Numbered from the stretch's first letter, positions 32,298 to 41,036 are shown. The stretch is DNA of 47,544 bases from an uncultured Sutterella sp. (GCA_905198475.1 CAJKCQ010000009.1:1-47544); one strand, 5' to 3'. The notes: a model not told the origin generated them from the letters alone. Numbers and translations are program-made.

Positions 32298-33506
32298 TCA
32301 GTGCAGCAGCTGATAGACGCCCGGGCCGAACACCGGCACGTTGTTCGAGAAGATCCCGCCCGCGGTGAGCTCGACGTGCGCCCGGTAGACGCCGTCGACG
32401 AGCTTGATCTGCCCGCGCGCGAGGGGGTCGGCGATGGTCGCCGGGGCGACGAGGTCCTGCGGGATCGCGAGTGAGAAGGCGCCCCAGCGCGGGATGCCCG
32501 TCTTCAGGTCCTCGGCGTAGGCGAGGCGTCCGGTGAGGACCGCGCGCTTCTTGCCGCGCACGTACTGCGCCTCGTCGAGCTCGACCGTGAGGCCGTCCTT
32601 CATGAAGGCGCCGCCCCAGAGGGCGAGCACGCCGAGGGCGGCCGCGGCGCCGGTGGACGCGTTGATGAAGTCCTCGGTGAGGTTGGTGATGCGCAGCGTG
32701 AAGCCCACGCGGTCCGCGCTGTCGCTCTCCGCGCGCGGTTTCTCGACGGAGAGCGCGATGCGCTCCTCCCAACGGGAGGCCTTCGCTCCAGCATGGAGAT
32801 CGGGCTCCGCACCGGCCTTGCGCGCCATCTTCTCCGACGTGAGCGTGAGCGAGAAGCCGTCGCCCGCGAGCCCTTCGGCCGAGAAGGCGCCGCCCGAAAC
32901 CGTGAGGTCGGCGAGGGGCTTGCCGTCCGCAAAGGTTATGCCGAAGGCGAGGCCCCGGAGATCGGCCGTCTGCACATCCTCGGGGCTGCGGCAGACGATC
33001 CCTTCGAGGCCGGCCGTCAGCGACGCCCGGCCCGCGACCTCATACGCCTCGATCACGAGGGGCTCGGTGCGGCAGACGCCGCCCGTTTCGCGGTCCTTGA
33101 TCGTGAGCGGGTCGATGCGCCAGACGAGCGGCTTCACCGCGCCCGTCACCGACGTCTCGACGGTCATCGCATCGCGGTACCCCTCGATGCCCTTCCCGGC
33201 GAGCGCGAGGCCCACGCCCTCGGTGAGCTCGAGCGAGAGCGAGGTGTGCGTGCCCCAGCCCATCGAAGCGTGTCCGCGCCAGAGCGCCGTGAGGCCGCCC
33301 GCGGACTCGGCGCGCACCCGGAAGGTGCGCGAGCGCCAGGTGCGGCCCGTCTCCTCGTAGACCACCTTCATGCCCGCCGGAGGGTTGGCGGCGAATTCGC
33401 GGACCTTGTCGTCCCAGACGCGGCCCTCCCAGCAGACGAGCCCCGCGCCGGCGGCGGCAAGGGCGGCGAGGAGCGCGGTGCCCCCGATCCAGATCTTTCC
33501 CGACAT
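32298..33506 (-). CDS. Exported or membrane-anchored protein of unknown function (possibly DUF945/YdgA-like)
   Basis: From ATG 33506 (GGGAGAGAAG upstream) the protein is 402 residues. It has one N-terminal hydrophobic segment (about 3-24, uncleaved anchor or signal), then a long beta-rich, mainly periplasmic body without cysteine motifs or catalytic signature. The overall plan (single anchor, long repetitive beta body, C-terminal GVYRAHVELTAGGIF and GVYQLLH) reminds me of the DUF945/YdgA family, but I cannot confirm it. A hydrophobic stretch at about 295-310 (GAAAALGVLALWGGAF) could be buried or membrane-associated. The gene stands alone, converging with pyrF, and has 210 nt between its start and corC. 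Confidence 0.7.
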   Translation of the reverse strand: MSGKIWIGGTALLAALAAAGAGLVCWEGRVWDDKVREFAANPPAGMKVVYEETGRTWRSRTFRVRAESAGGLTALWRGHASMGWGTHTSLSLELTEGVGLALAGKGIEGYRDAMTVETSVTGAVKPLVWRIDPLTIKDRETGGVCRTEPLVIEAYEVAGRASLTAGLEGIVCRSPEDVQTADLRGLAFGITFADGKPLADLTVSGGAFSAEGLAGDGFSLTLTSEKMARKAGAEPDLHAGAKASRWEERIALSVEKPRAESDSADRVGFTLRITNLTEDFINASTGAAAALGVLALWGGAFMKDGLTVELDEAQYVRGKKRAVLTGRLAYAEDLKTGIPRWGAFSLAIPQDLVAPATIADPLARGQIKLVDGVYRAHVELTAGGIFSNNVPVFGPGVYQLLH

Positions 33507-33715
33507 GCTCTTCTCTCCCGATGCTGTGCGCTTGGCCTGCGCCGCCGCTCCCGGGGCCGGGCAGGCCCCGGGAGCGGCGCAGAAAGCAAGGGCCGCCCTG
33601 CGCACTTTGAGCTCGGGCAGCCCTTCATTGATTCTTTTCACCGCAAAAGGCTACCAAAAATCATCCCGCCCGGGGCGGCCCCTCCGGGAGACGGACGCCC
33701 CAGGCGTGCACCGCG

Positions 33716-35194
33716 TCACTTGTCCACAGGCCGGGGCGCTTCGGGCTTGCGGTCATCCACAGGGTTGTCCACAGTCTTTGGAGCGGCGCGGTCCGCGCCG
33801 TCATGGGACGCGTTCGGAGCGGACGGGATCTGAGCGGGGGCCTTGGGCGCCGCCTTGGGGACAACTTCCTCTTGCGCGGCGGGCTTCGCCTTTCCCGGGC
33901 GTTCGCCCAATTCAAAGGCGAAGACCTTGTCCACGCGTCGGCCGTCCATGTCCACAATCTCAAAGCGCCAACCGCCCCATTCGACGAGGTCGCCCTCGCG
34001 CGGCAGGCGCCCCAAGAGAAGCATCAGCATGCCCGCGAGGGTGCTGTAGCGGCCCTCCTCCTCTTCGGGGACGCGCTTCAGGTTGAGGACGTCCTTCAAT
34101 TCCGGCACCGGGATGATGCCGTCGAGGCGCCAGGAGCCGTCCTCGCGCCGGCTCGCCCAGCTGTCGCCGGGCTTCTCGGGCTTGAATTCGCCCGCGATCG
34201 CCTCGAGGACGTCGCGGGGCGTAACGAGCCCCATCACCTCGCCGTATTCGTCCACGACGAGGGCGAGCGGAACGTCGGTCTTGCGGAAGTGCTCGAGGAG
34301 CTCCATGCCGGTGAGGGATTCGGGCACGTAGTTGACGGGCGAGAGGTGGCTCGAGAAGTCCGGGCGCCCCGTCTCGAGGATCTGCTGCAGGAGCGTGCGC
34401 GTCGAACACACGCCCTTCACGTTGTCGAGGCTCCCCTCGCAGACGGGCAGGCGCGAGCGGCGCGAAGTGCGGATGCGCTCGATGTTCTCCTCGACGGGAT
34501 CCTCAACGTTGATCCAGCTGATGTCCGCACGCGGCGTCATGAGGGAGGCGACCTGACGGTCGTCGAGGCGGAAGACGTTGCGCACCATGTCGCGCTCAGC
34601 CGTCTCGATCACGCCCGACTCCTGACCCTCCTCGATCATCGCGTGGATCTCCTCCTCGGTGACCGAGGCGCCCTCCTTCTCCTCAATGCCGAGGCGCTTG
34701 AGCAGCCACCGGGTCGAAATCGAAAGAAGCTGCACGAAGGGGGCGGCGACCACCGAGAGGAAGTGGATCGGGGGCGCGATGCGGCAGGCGATCCGCTCGG
34801 GCGACATCTGCCCGATGCGCTTCGGGACGAGCTCGCCCAAGACGATCGAGAAGTAGGTGATGAGCACCACGACGATCACGACGCCGATCCCCTTGGCGGT
34901 CTCGGGATTGACGCCGAGGCTGATCAGGCCCGCGGCCACCGGCTGCGCGAGGGCGGATTCGCCCACGATGCCCGAGAGAATGCCGATCGAGGTGATGCCC
35001 ACCTGAATCGTCGAGAGCGCGCGCGTCGGATCGGCGTTGAGCTCCTGCGCGCGCTGCGCGCCCGTGGTCTTTTCGTCAAGAAGCTTCTGCAGGCGTGCGC
35101 GGCGGCTCGTGACGACGGAGATCTCGCTCATGGCGAAGACGCCGTTCAAAAGAATAAGGACGAGCAGAAGCAGTATGTCCAGTGAACTCGACAT
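33716..35194 (-). CDS. CorC/HlyC-family (CNNM-CBS) membrane protein
   Basis: Hemolysin-like CorC family proteins are inner-membrane proteins linked to Mg2+/Co2+ efflux or homeostasis. The 492 residues have four hydrophobic helices of the CNNM/DUF21 domain (about 1-170), two CBS repeats (about 205-330, with LMTPRADISWI and LALVVDEYGEVMGLVTPRDVLE) and a C-terminal CorC_HlyC domain (about 350-430). A 60-residue Pro/Ala/Asp-rich tail ends RPVDK. The tail codons contain several DnaA-box-like 9-mers (see findings). Ion specificity cannot be told from sequence. It is the last gene of a minus-strand run after pncC. Confidence 0.9.
   Translation of the reverse strand: MSSSLDILLLLVLILLNGVFAMSEISVVTSRRARLQKLLDEKTTGAQRAQELNADPTRALSTIQVGITSIGILSGIVGESALAQPVAAGLISLGVNPETAKGIGVVIVVVLITYFSIVLGELVPKRIGQMSPERIACRIAPPIHFLSVVAAPFVQLLSISTRWLLKRLGIEEKEGASVTEEEIHAMIEEGQESGVIETAERDMVRNVFRLDDRQVASLMTPRADISWINVEDPVEENIERIRTSRRSRLPVCEGSLDNVKGVCSTRTLLQQILETGRPDFSSHLSPVNYVPESLTGMELLEHFRKTDVPLALVVDEYGEVMGLVTPRDVLEAIAGEFKPEKPGDSWASRREDGSWRLDGIIPVPELKDVLNLKRVPEEEEGRYSTLAGMLMLLLGRLPREGDLVEWGGWRFEIVDMDGRRVDKVFAFELGERPGKAKPAAQEEVVPKAAPKAPAQIPSAPNASHDGADRAAPKTVDNPVDDRKPEAPRPVDK
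33720..33773 (+). other. Cluster of three DnaA-box-like 9-mers in the corC 3' end
   Basis: TTGTCCACA (33720-33728), TCATCCACA (33753-33761) and TTGTCCACA (33765-33773) each differ by one base from TTATCCACA and share one orientation. Two weaker matches follow at 33927-33935 and 33948-33956. They overlap codons for Val-Asp pairs, so coding constraint is an alternative explanation. Confidence 0.35.
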
Positions 35195-35266
35195 GGTGGT
35201 GTGCCCCGTGGGGGTGACGTGTTGAGGGAGAAGTGAAGAGGATTGGAAGAGGCCGAGATCGCGCCG

Positions 35267-35842
35267 TCAGTCGAATTCGCACGGCATGCGCATCGGATCG
35301 GCGCCGTCGATGAGGGCGATGAGGCCCTGGAGCGCGGTGAGCGCCGCGGCGAGGCGCACTTCGCGGCGGCCTCCCGGCGCATGGATCGTGCGCACGGAGG
35401 TGACGACGGCCCCTTCGGGCGTGCGCTCGGCCCAGCCGATCGCGACGGTGCCGACGGGCGTGGTGGCCGTCCCGCCGGAGGGGCCGGCGACGCCGGTGAG
35501 GGCGACGGCGAGGTCGGCGAGGCTCGAGGCGAGCGCTCCGCGCGCCATCGCCTCGGCGACGGGTTCGGAGACGACGCCCGCCGCTTCGATCGTCTCCGCG
35601 GGCACGTCGATCATCTCGATCTTCGCGGCGACCTGATAGGTGACGAAGCCGCGGTCGAACCACCCCGAGGAACCCGGGACCGAGGTGATGAGTTCGGAGA
35701 CGAGCCCTCCGGTGAGGCTCTCGGCCGTGGTGATCATGCGGCGCGACTCACCCGCGCGCCGCCCGAGGATCTCCGCGGCGAGCTCGGCGCGGCTTCTGAG
35801 CTGCGCGGCTGCGGACGGAGTTTGGGTCTTTTCAAGGTTCAT
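35267..35842 (-). CDS. pncC: Nicotinamide-nucleotide amidohydrolase PncC (CinA C-terminal domain)
   Basis: PncC deamidates nicotinamide mononucleotide to nicotinic acid mononucleotide in NAD recycling. The 191 residues consist of the CinA C-terminal domain alone. TAESLTGGLVSELITSVPGS is the catalytic Ser/Lys-region signature, split here as TAESLTGGL and ITSVPGSSGWFDRG. ALTGVAGPSGGT is the second conserved block. It lies directly upstream of corC and downstream of pgpA in a minus-strand run also containing thiL, nusB and ribH. The ribosome site is weak. Confidence 0.93.
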   Translation of the reverse strand: MNLEKTQTPSAAAQLRSRAELAAEILGRRAGESRRMITTAESLTGGLVSELITSVPGSSGWFDRGFVTYQVAAKIEMIDVPAETIEAAGVVSEPVAEAMARGALASSLADLAVALTGVAGPSGGTATTPVGTVAIGWAERTPEGAVVTSVRTIHAPGGRREVRLAAALTALQGLIALIDGADPMRMPCEFD

Positions 35843-35885
35843 GGGAGGCTCGCCGATGAAGGAGACGGAGGAGATAGGCGGGGCG

Positions 35886-36425
35886 TCAGGCGGCGAGCCG
35901 TCCGGCGCTCCAGTAGAGGGCGAGCAGGATCTGGATCGCCGCCCAGGCGTAGAGCGCGGCGACGAGGTCGTCCAACATCACGCCGAAGCCCGTCTTCACG
36001 CGGTGGTCGATCCACGACCCCGGCCAGATCTTCACGATGTCGAAGAGCCGGAAGGCGGCGAAGGCGGCGGCCCACCAGCCCCAGCCCGCGGGGAGCGCGA
36101 TGCAGAGCGCCCAGACCGCGGCCACCTCGTCCACGACGAAGCCGCCGTGGTCGCAGACGCCGATGTCGCGCCCGGACTTTTCGCACGCCCAGCAGCCTGC
36201 CGCGAAGAGGAGCGCCGTGAGGACGATCCAGCCGGCCGTCGGGATGAAGGAGTAGAGAAGTCCGTAGACGAGCACGCCCGCGAGCGTGCCCCAGGTGCCC
36301 GGCGCCGGGCGCAGCAGCCCCGCGCCGAAGAAGACGGCGAGCGCGTGCGCCGGAGACGAGAAGGCCCACCGGGGCGTGAGGCGCACCCGGTTGGCGGGGT
36401 TGGCGGGGTCGTACTTGCCGATCAT
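35886..36425 (-). CDS. pgpA: Phosphatidylglycerophosphatase A
   Basis: PgpA removes the phosphate from phosphatidylglycerophosphate to make phosphatidylglycerol in the inner membrane. The 179-residue protein has several hydrophobic helices. It shows GLLRPAPGTWGTLAG (about 36-50), DHGGFVVDEVAAVW (acidic metal-binding motif), LFDIVKIWPGSWID and GVMLDDLVAALYA, all family signatures. It starts 3 nt after the thiL stop, so the two are surely co-transcribed. Confidence 0.94.
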   Translation of the reverse strand: MIGKYDPANPANRVRLTPRWAFSSPAHALAVFFGAGLLRPAPGTWGTLAGVLVYGLLYSFIPTAGWIVLTALLFAAGCWACEKSGRDIGVCDHGGFVVDEVAAVWALCIALPAGWGWWAAAFAAFRLFDIVKIWPGSWIDHRVKTGFGVMLDDLVAALYAWAAIQILLALYWSAGRLAA

Positions 36426-36428
36426 CAG

Positions 36429-37433
36429 CTACTCTTCTCCGGGGGCGAAGTGGTCGAATCCGACCGAGGGCGTCAGAACGAGCGCGCCGTCGCCCGCGCG
36501 CACGACGACCGAGGTCGTGGTGCGCGGCACGATGCGCCCGATGCGCGTCACGGGCGTGCCGGTTCTGAGTCCCGCCTCGTAGATGCGCTCCGCGGCTGCG
36601 GCCGGCGCGGTGAAGACCAACTCATAGTCGTCGCCCCCGGTGAGGGCCGCCTCGTGCTGCCGCGCGATGGTGAGCGAACGCAGCGCCGTCGAGACGGGGA
36701 TGCGGTCCCAGTCGACTTCGGCCGAGCAGCCGCTCCGCTCGAGAATGTGGCCGAGGTCCGCGAGGAGGCCGTCGGAGACGTCCGCGCAGGCCGAGGCCGC
36801 ACCGAGAATCGCCTGCCCGAGCGCGACGCGCGGCGTCGGCCGGTCCATCCGCGCGAAGAGTGCGGGCTCGAGGTCGGGCATCACCTCCCAGGCGCCCCAG
36901 CGGCACTGCAGCGCCGCGTAGGCGTCGCCCAGCGTGCCCGACACCCAGACGTCGTCGCCCGGGCGCGCGCCCGCACGCGTGAGGCCCATGCCGGCGGGGA
37001 GATCCCCCATCGCGGTGATGCTGATCGTCACGGGAGCGCGCCTGCCCTCGACTTCGGGCGTGCGGGTGGTGTCGCCCCCGAGGAGCGCGCAGCCCGACTC
37101 GTGCGCGAGCGCCATCAGGCCCCGCGAGAAGTCGGCGAGCCAACCGTCGTCGCGTCGCGGCAGCCCGATCGACAGGAAGAAGGCGCGGGGCACGGCGCCT
37201 GCGGCCGCGAGGTCCGACAGGTTGACGGCGAGCGCCTTGTAGCCCACGTCCTCGGGGTCGGCGTCGGGCAGGAAGTGCGTGCCGAGCGCCATCATGTCGC
37301 ACGTGACGGCAAGCCGCCCCGCGCCGGTGTCGATGATCGCGCAGTCGTCGCCCACGCCGGCGCTCTTCCACGCGCCGAAGCTCTGGTACGTGAAGAACTT
37401 CTCGATGATCTGGAATTCGCCTCTCTGCGGCAT
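36429..37433 (-). CDS. thiL: Thiamine-monophosphate kinase
   Basis: ThiL phosphorylates thiamine monophosphate to the active diphosphate. The 334 residues begin GEFQIIEKFF and carry GVGDDCAIID (metal and ATP binding, about 27-36), the catalytic region AVNLSDLAAAGAVPRAFFLSIGLP, ALLGGDTTRTP, CADVSDGLLADLGHI and ALTGGDDYELVFTAP. All are ThiL-type PurM-fold motifs. It stands between nusB (220 nt apart) and pgpA (3 nt), as in many proteobacteria. Confidence 0.96.
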   Translation of the reverse strand: MPQRGEFQIIEKFFTYQSFGAWKSAGVGDDCAIIDTGAGRLAVTCDMMALGTHFLPDADPEDVGYKALAVNLSDLAAAGAVPRAFFLSIGLPRRDDGWLADFSRGLMALAHESGCALLGGDTTRTPEVEGRRAPVTISITAMGDLPAGMGLTRAGARPGDDVWVSGTLGDAYAALQCRWGAWEVMPDLEPALFARMDRPTPRVALGQAILGAASACADVSDGLLADLGHILERSGCSAEVDWDRIPVSTALRSLTIARQHEAALTGGDDYELVFTAPAAAAERIYEAGLRTGTPVTRIGRIVPRTTTSVVVRAGDGALVLTPSVGFDHFAPGEE

Positions 37434-37578
37434 TTTGTTCGACTCGCCTCCCCAATCAAGTTCGGAGGGCGGCGGCGCAGACCCTGAGGATCCGGCCCGC
37501 CCTCCTTCCGACAGGCATCATCATATTTCGTCGGCGCCGCACCGGCTGAAACAAGATTTTCAAGGGCCGGAGTGCGCC

Positions 37579-37611
37579 GAAAGGCCGCCCGCGGACGACG
37601 GACGGCCTTTC
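37579..37611. terminator. Hairpin between nusB and thiL
   Basis: A 9-bp perfect stem (GAAAGGCCG with CGGCCTTTC) lies 45 nt past the nusB stop. It would stop or attenuate transcripts from nusB into thiL. The T-run after the stem is short. The rest of the 222-nt gap shows nothing convincing. Confidence 0.5.
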
Positions 37612-37655
37612 CTCCTTCAGATCGGACGGCGTCCCTCAGGGGCACACCCGGCGGC

Positions 37656-38222
37656 TCACTCAGCCTTTTCGACCTTCTCGACCTTTTCAGCCTTCGTCGC
37701 CTTCTCGGCGGCGCGCTTCGCATGATCGTCGGCGAACTCGGCCGCGCGGACCTTCTCGGCGACGCGCTCGAGCACGGCGTTCGTGAAGCGGTAGCCGCTG
37801 CCGAAGCGCTTGGCGAGCTCGACGTCCTCGTTCAGAACGACGCGGTAGGGCGTCTGCGGGCAGTGCATGAGCTCGTAGGTGCCGAGGAAGAGAATCGAGC
37901 GCTCGACGAGCGAGACGCGCTTCAGATCGCGGTCCACGAAGGGCGCGAAGACCTCTTCGAGCGCCGCGTGCTGGGCGACGACGCCCGAGAGGAGCGTCGA
38001 AAAGAGCTCGCGGTCGCAGACCGCCCAGTCCGCGGTCGTGACGCCGGCGCCCTCGACGGGGCCGCCGTCCTCGTCCTCGATGAGCGACTCGAGGCCTTCG
38101 GTGATCTTCGCGGCGGTGAGTTCCGGATCGGCGATCCATTCATAGACGCCGAGGAGCGCGAAGACGCGCGCGAGGCGGCGCGACGAATGGAGCTGATGAC
38201 GGGACTTTTGCGCTTCTGACAT
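37656..38222 (-). CDS. nusB: Transcription antitermination factor NusB
   Basis: NusB binds boxA RNA with NusE and supports rRNA transcription antitermination. The 188-residue protein is all-helical. Recognisable NusB segments are SSRRLARVFALLGVYEW (N-terminal helix), DRDLKRVSLVERSILFLGTYEL and PYRVVLNEDVELAKRFGSGYRFTNAVLERVA. The tail (about 160-188) is charged and repetitive (KAEKVEKVEKAE) and longer than usual. ATG 38222 has CAGGAA at 8 nt. It follows ribH by 121 nt. Confidence 0.95.
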   Translation of the reverse strand: MSEAQKSRHQLHSSRRLARVFALLGVYEWIADPELTAAKITEGLESLIEDEDGGPVEGAGVTTADWAVCDRELFSTLLSGVVAQHAALEEVFAPFVDRDLKRVSLVERSILFLGTYELMHCPQTPYRVVLNEDVELAKRFGSGYRFTNAVLERVAEKVRAAEFADDHAKRAAEKATKAEKVEKVEKAE

Positions 38223-38343
38223 CGTGCGATTCCTGAAAAAATACTTCCCTGAAGGAAAAGCCGCGCATTTTAGCGCGGCCCGGGCGCGTGCGTCCGCTCC
38301 CCGAAGGGCGGACGCGCACGCGCATCAACGGTCCGCGCGGGGA

Positions 38344-38847
38344 TTATTCCTCGCGGTCGTCTTCGTCCTCTTCCTCAAAGTCGTCGGCGGTGACGAACTC
38401 CTTGGCGAGGTTGGCCATCTCGACGGCGCACCGCGCGCAGTCGCGGCCCTTCATCTCGAGGCGGGCCTGGCACTGGTCGTCGTCCTCGGTCGTGAGCACG
38501 CCGTTGGCGATCGGAATTTCATAGTCGAGGCCGATGCGGGTGATGCCCGCGCCCGACTCGTTCGAGACGAGCTCGAAGTGGTAGGTCTCGCCGCGGATCA
38601 CGGCGCCCAACGCGATCAGGGCGTCGTACTCCTGGGTCTGCGCGAGCTTCATGAGGGCGAACGGAATCTCGAGCGCGCCGGGAACGGAGACCTTCGTCAC
38701 GTCCTCGTCCATGACGCCCAGCTTGCGCAGCTCGTCCATGCAGAACTCGAACTCGCCGCGGCCGGCGTACTCATTGAAGCGCGAGACCACAATGCCGATG
38801 CGCAGATCGGTGCCGTCGGTCGAGGTCGGAATGATGTCAACTGCCAT
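38344..38847 (-). CDS. ribH: 6,7-dimethyl-8-ribityllumazine synthase (RibH)
   Basis: RibH condenses the pyrimidinedione with dihydroxybutanone phosphate to lumazine, the next-to-last riboflavin step. ATG 38847 is preceded by AAGGAG. An ATG at 38862 is less likely, because the ribosome site would lie inside the extra codons. The 167 residues include VVSRFNEYAGRGEF (20-33), VPGALEIPFAL, LGAVIRGETYHFELV with catalytic H90, and GIPIANGVLTTE-like IPIANGVLTTE. The last 15 residues are almost all Asp/Glu. The partner enzymes RibD and RibE are encoded 7 kb away. No FMN riboswitch is visible upstream. Confidence 0.95.
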   Translation of the reverse strand: MAVDIIPTSTDGTDLRIGIVVSRFNEYAGRGEFEFCMDELRKLGVMDEDVTKVSVPGALEIPFALMKLAQTQEYDALIALGAVIRGETYHFELVSNESGAGITRIGLDYEIPIANGVLTTEDDDQCQARLEMKGRDCARCAVEMANLAKEFVTADDFEEEDEDDREE

Positions 38848-39148
38848 TTGCTTCTCCTTCATGGAACGGGCAGGCCGCGTGCGCGCCGGACGCGCCGGAC
38901 TCCTTCGAGCCGGCCTCCGGTCCGCGCACGCCCGGATTGCTGGAATTTCTCGGCGCGCCCGTCGGGGGCTTTGCCGGAGGCGGCGCCGTCGGCGAAGCCC
39001 TCCGCCCCGCCACCGCGCCGCATGCTGAATTCTTGATTTTACCGCAGGCGGCCTCCGTCGAACCGCTGCGCCCCCGGGCGCCGCGCGGTTTGCGCCGGTG
39101 CGGGAAGCCCCCCCCTTCATGACGAAGCCGTGACGGCGCGCCCGAGAA

Positions 39149-39204
39149 ACTTCACCGACGCGTCACGCCGCCGTCAATGGCGCTTCATGCGCGCTCCCTA
39201 GAGT
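39149..39204 (+). promoter_or_regulatory. Pho-box-like array and -10 box of the alkaline phosphatase gene
   Basis: Four heptamers stand at exact 11-bp period: ACTTCAC (39149), GCGTCAC (39160), CCGTCAA (39171) and GCTTCAT (39182), each separated by 4 nt. All keep TCA in the same register as the PhoB heptamer CTGTCAT. A -10-like TAGAGT begins at 39199, ten nucleotides after the last heptamer, the spacing used by PhoB-activated promoters. The rest of the 439-nt gap (38848-39286) shows only GC-rich sequence. Confidence 0.65.
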
Positions 39205-39286
39205 GAAAGCCATTCCCAACGACGGCCGCGCCCCTTCACGCCTGCTGCGGCCGCCCCTCCGGCAACACCTACAGGAATCATTCGCC

Positions 39287-41036
39287 GTGAAGAAGACTCT
39301 CCTCACCCAGGCCGCCCTTGCGGCCCTCGTCGCCGCCTCGACCTGCGGCGCCGCCAACGCCGCCCAGATCTACCCGGTCGATCAGGCCCGCTTCATGACG
39401 AACGCGCGCTTCGACTTCAAGGTCGAGCTCGACAAGGTCGCCGCCCGCAAGGACGTCTCGATCGAGATCAACGGCGCGGACTACAAGAAGGTTCTCAAGG
39501 GCGACGAGATCTACCTCGCTCAGGAAATCGACGCCGACGGCTCGGCGATCATCATGCGCGACGTCGAGATCAAGAAGCCCGGCCGCTATACGGTCGTCGT
39601 GAAGAGCCCCGAAGGCGAAATGCGCGCCGAGTGGGATCTCTACACCACGGCGAAGAAGCCCGTGGCGAAGAGTGATCATTCTGCTCGCCGACGGCCTTTC
39701 GGTCGGCCACCGTACGGCCGCCCGCATCCTCTCGAAGGGCGTGAAGAACGGCATGTACCAGGCGCCCCTTGCGATGGACGACATGCCGCACATGGCGCTC
39801 CTCGGCACGAGCTCCGTCGACACGATCGCCGCGGACTCCGCCAACACCGCCTCGGCCTACATGACGGGCCACAAGTCCTCCGTGAACGCCTTGGGCGTCT
39901 ACGCCGACCGCACGAAGGCCTCGCAGGACGACCCGCGTCAGGAAACGATCGCCGAACTGCTGCGCCGCAAGACCGGCAAGGCGATCGGCGTCGTCTCGGA
40001 CGCCGAGATCGAGGACGCGACCCCCGCCTCGGTGGTCGCGCACACGCGCCGCCGCGCCGACAAGGCCGACATCGTCGGCATGTTCTGGGACGTCAAGCCC
40101 GAGGTGATCCTCGGCGGCGGCTCCGCGTACTTCCTCCCGCAGGGCACCCCCGGCTCCAAGCGCAAGGACTCGACCAACTACATCGACCTCTTTACGAACG
40201 CGGGCTACAAGTTCGTCACCGACCGCACGGAGCTCAACGGCGCCGTTGCGGGCAAGGCGCCGCAGAAGCTCCTCGGCCTCTTCCACACGGGCAACATGGA
40301 CGGCTGGATCGACCGCCACCAGTGGAAGGGCAACACCGTGAAGAAGTTCCCCAACCAGCCCGACCTCACCGAGAGCTTCGACGCCGCGGTGAAGGTCCTC
40401 GAACAGAACAAGGAGGGCTTCTTCCTGATGCTCGAGGCGGGACTCGTGGACAAGTTCTCCCACCCGCTCGACTGGACGCGCTCCGTGGGCGACACGATCG
40501 CCTTCGACAAGGTGGTCGAACGCGCGCAGAAGTACGTGGACGAGCACCCCGACACGCTCCTCATCGTGACGGGCGACCACACGCACTCGATCTCGGTCGC
40601 GGGCACGGTCGACGACAACAAGCCCGGCCGCGACATGCGCGAGAAGGTGGGCGTCTACGCCGACGCGGGCTACCCCAACTACGAGGACAAGGACAAGGAC
40701 GGGTTCCCCGACGACTTTGCGCCTTCGAAGCGCCTCGCGGTCTTCTTCGGCGCGCACCCGGACTACTACGAGACCTACCGTCCCTTCCCCGAGAAGACCT
40801 TCAACCCGACCGTGAAGAACGAAAAGGGTGAGTACGTCGCCGACTCCGAGTACAAGAACGTCGAGGGCGGCCACTTCGTCGAAGGCAACCTCCCGCGCAA
40901 GGAGTCCCAGGGCGTGCACACGGTTGACGACCTCGTCGTCACCGCGCGCGGTCCGAAGTCCGAGGAGATCAAGGGCTTCATGAACTCCACCGAGATCTTC
41001 CGCGTGATGGCCGACGCCCTCGCCCTCGGTCACTGA
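39287..41036 (+). pseudogene. Alkaline phosphatase (PhoA superfamily) with an internal frameshift
   Basis: This is a secreted alkaline phosphatase that would release phosphate from organic esters in the periplasm. The reading starts at GTG 39287 with a signal peptide (1-22, ending ANA) and an N-terminal domain of about 100 residues ending KKPVAK. The frame must then shift +1 at 39671, where AAG-A-GTG skips one A, to continue IILLADGLSVGH in the second frame to 41036. Catalytic motifs are intact after the shift: nucleophile Ser in ADSANTASAYMTGHK, LEAGLVDKFSHPLDW and TGDHTHSISV for metals. Without the shift translation runs into unrelated sequence. It is either a real inactivation, a sequencing error or, less likely, recoding. 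Full product would be 582 residues. Confidence 0.85.

Noticed and set aside
38344..38847. CARC cysteine pair in RibH as a metal or redox site
   Set aside because: The C-terminal KGxDCAR-like segment resembles ordinary RibH sequences of related bacteria as I recall them, so one additional Cys is not enough evidence.
38848..39148. FMN riboswitch upstream of ribH
   Set aside because: I looked for the conserved RFN elements (such as the GGGC and CCGAC blocks) and found none. The stretch is GC-rich without the needed order of helices.
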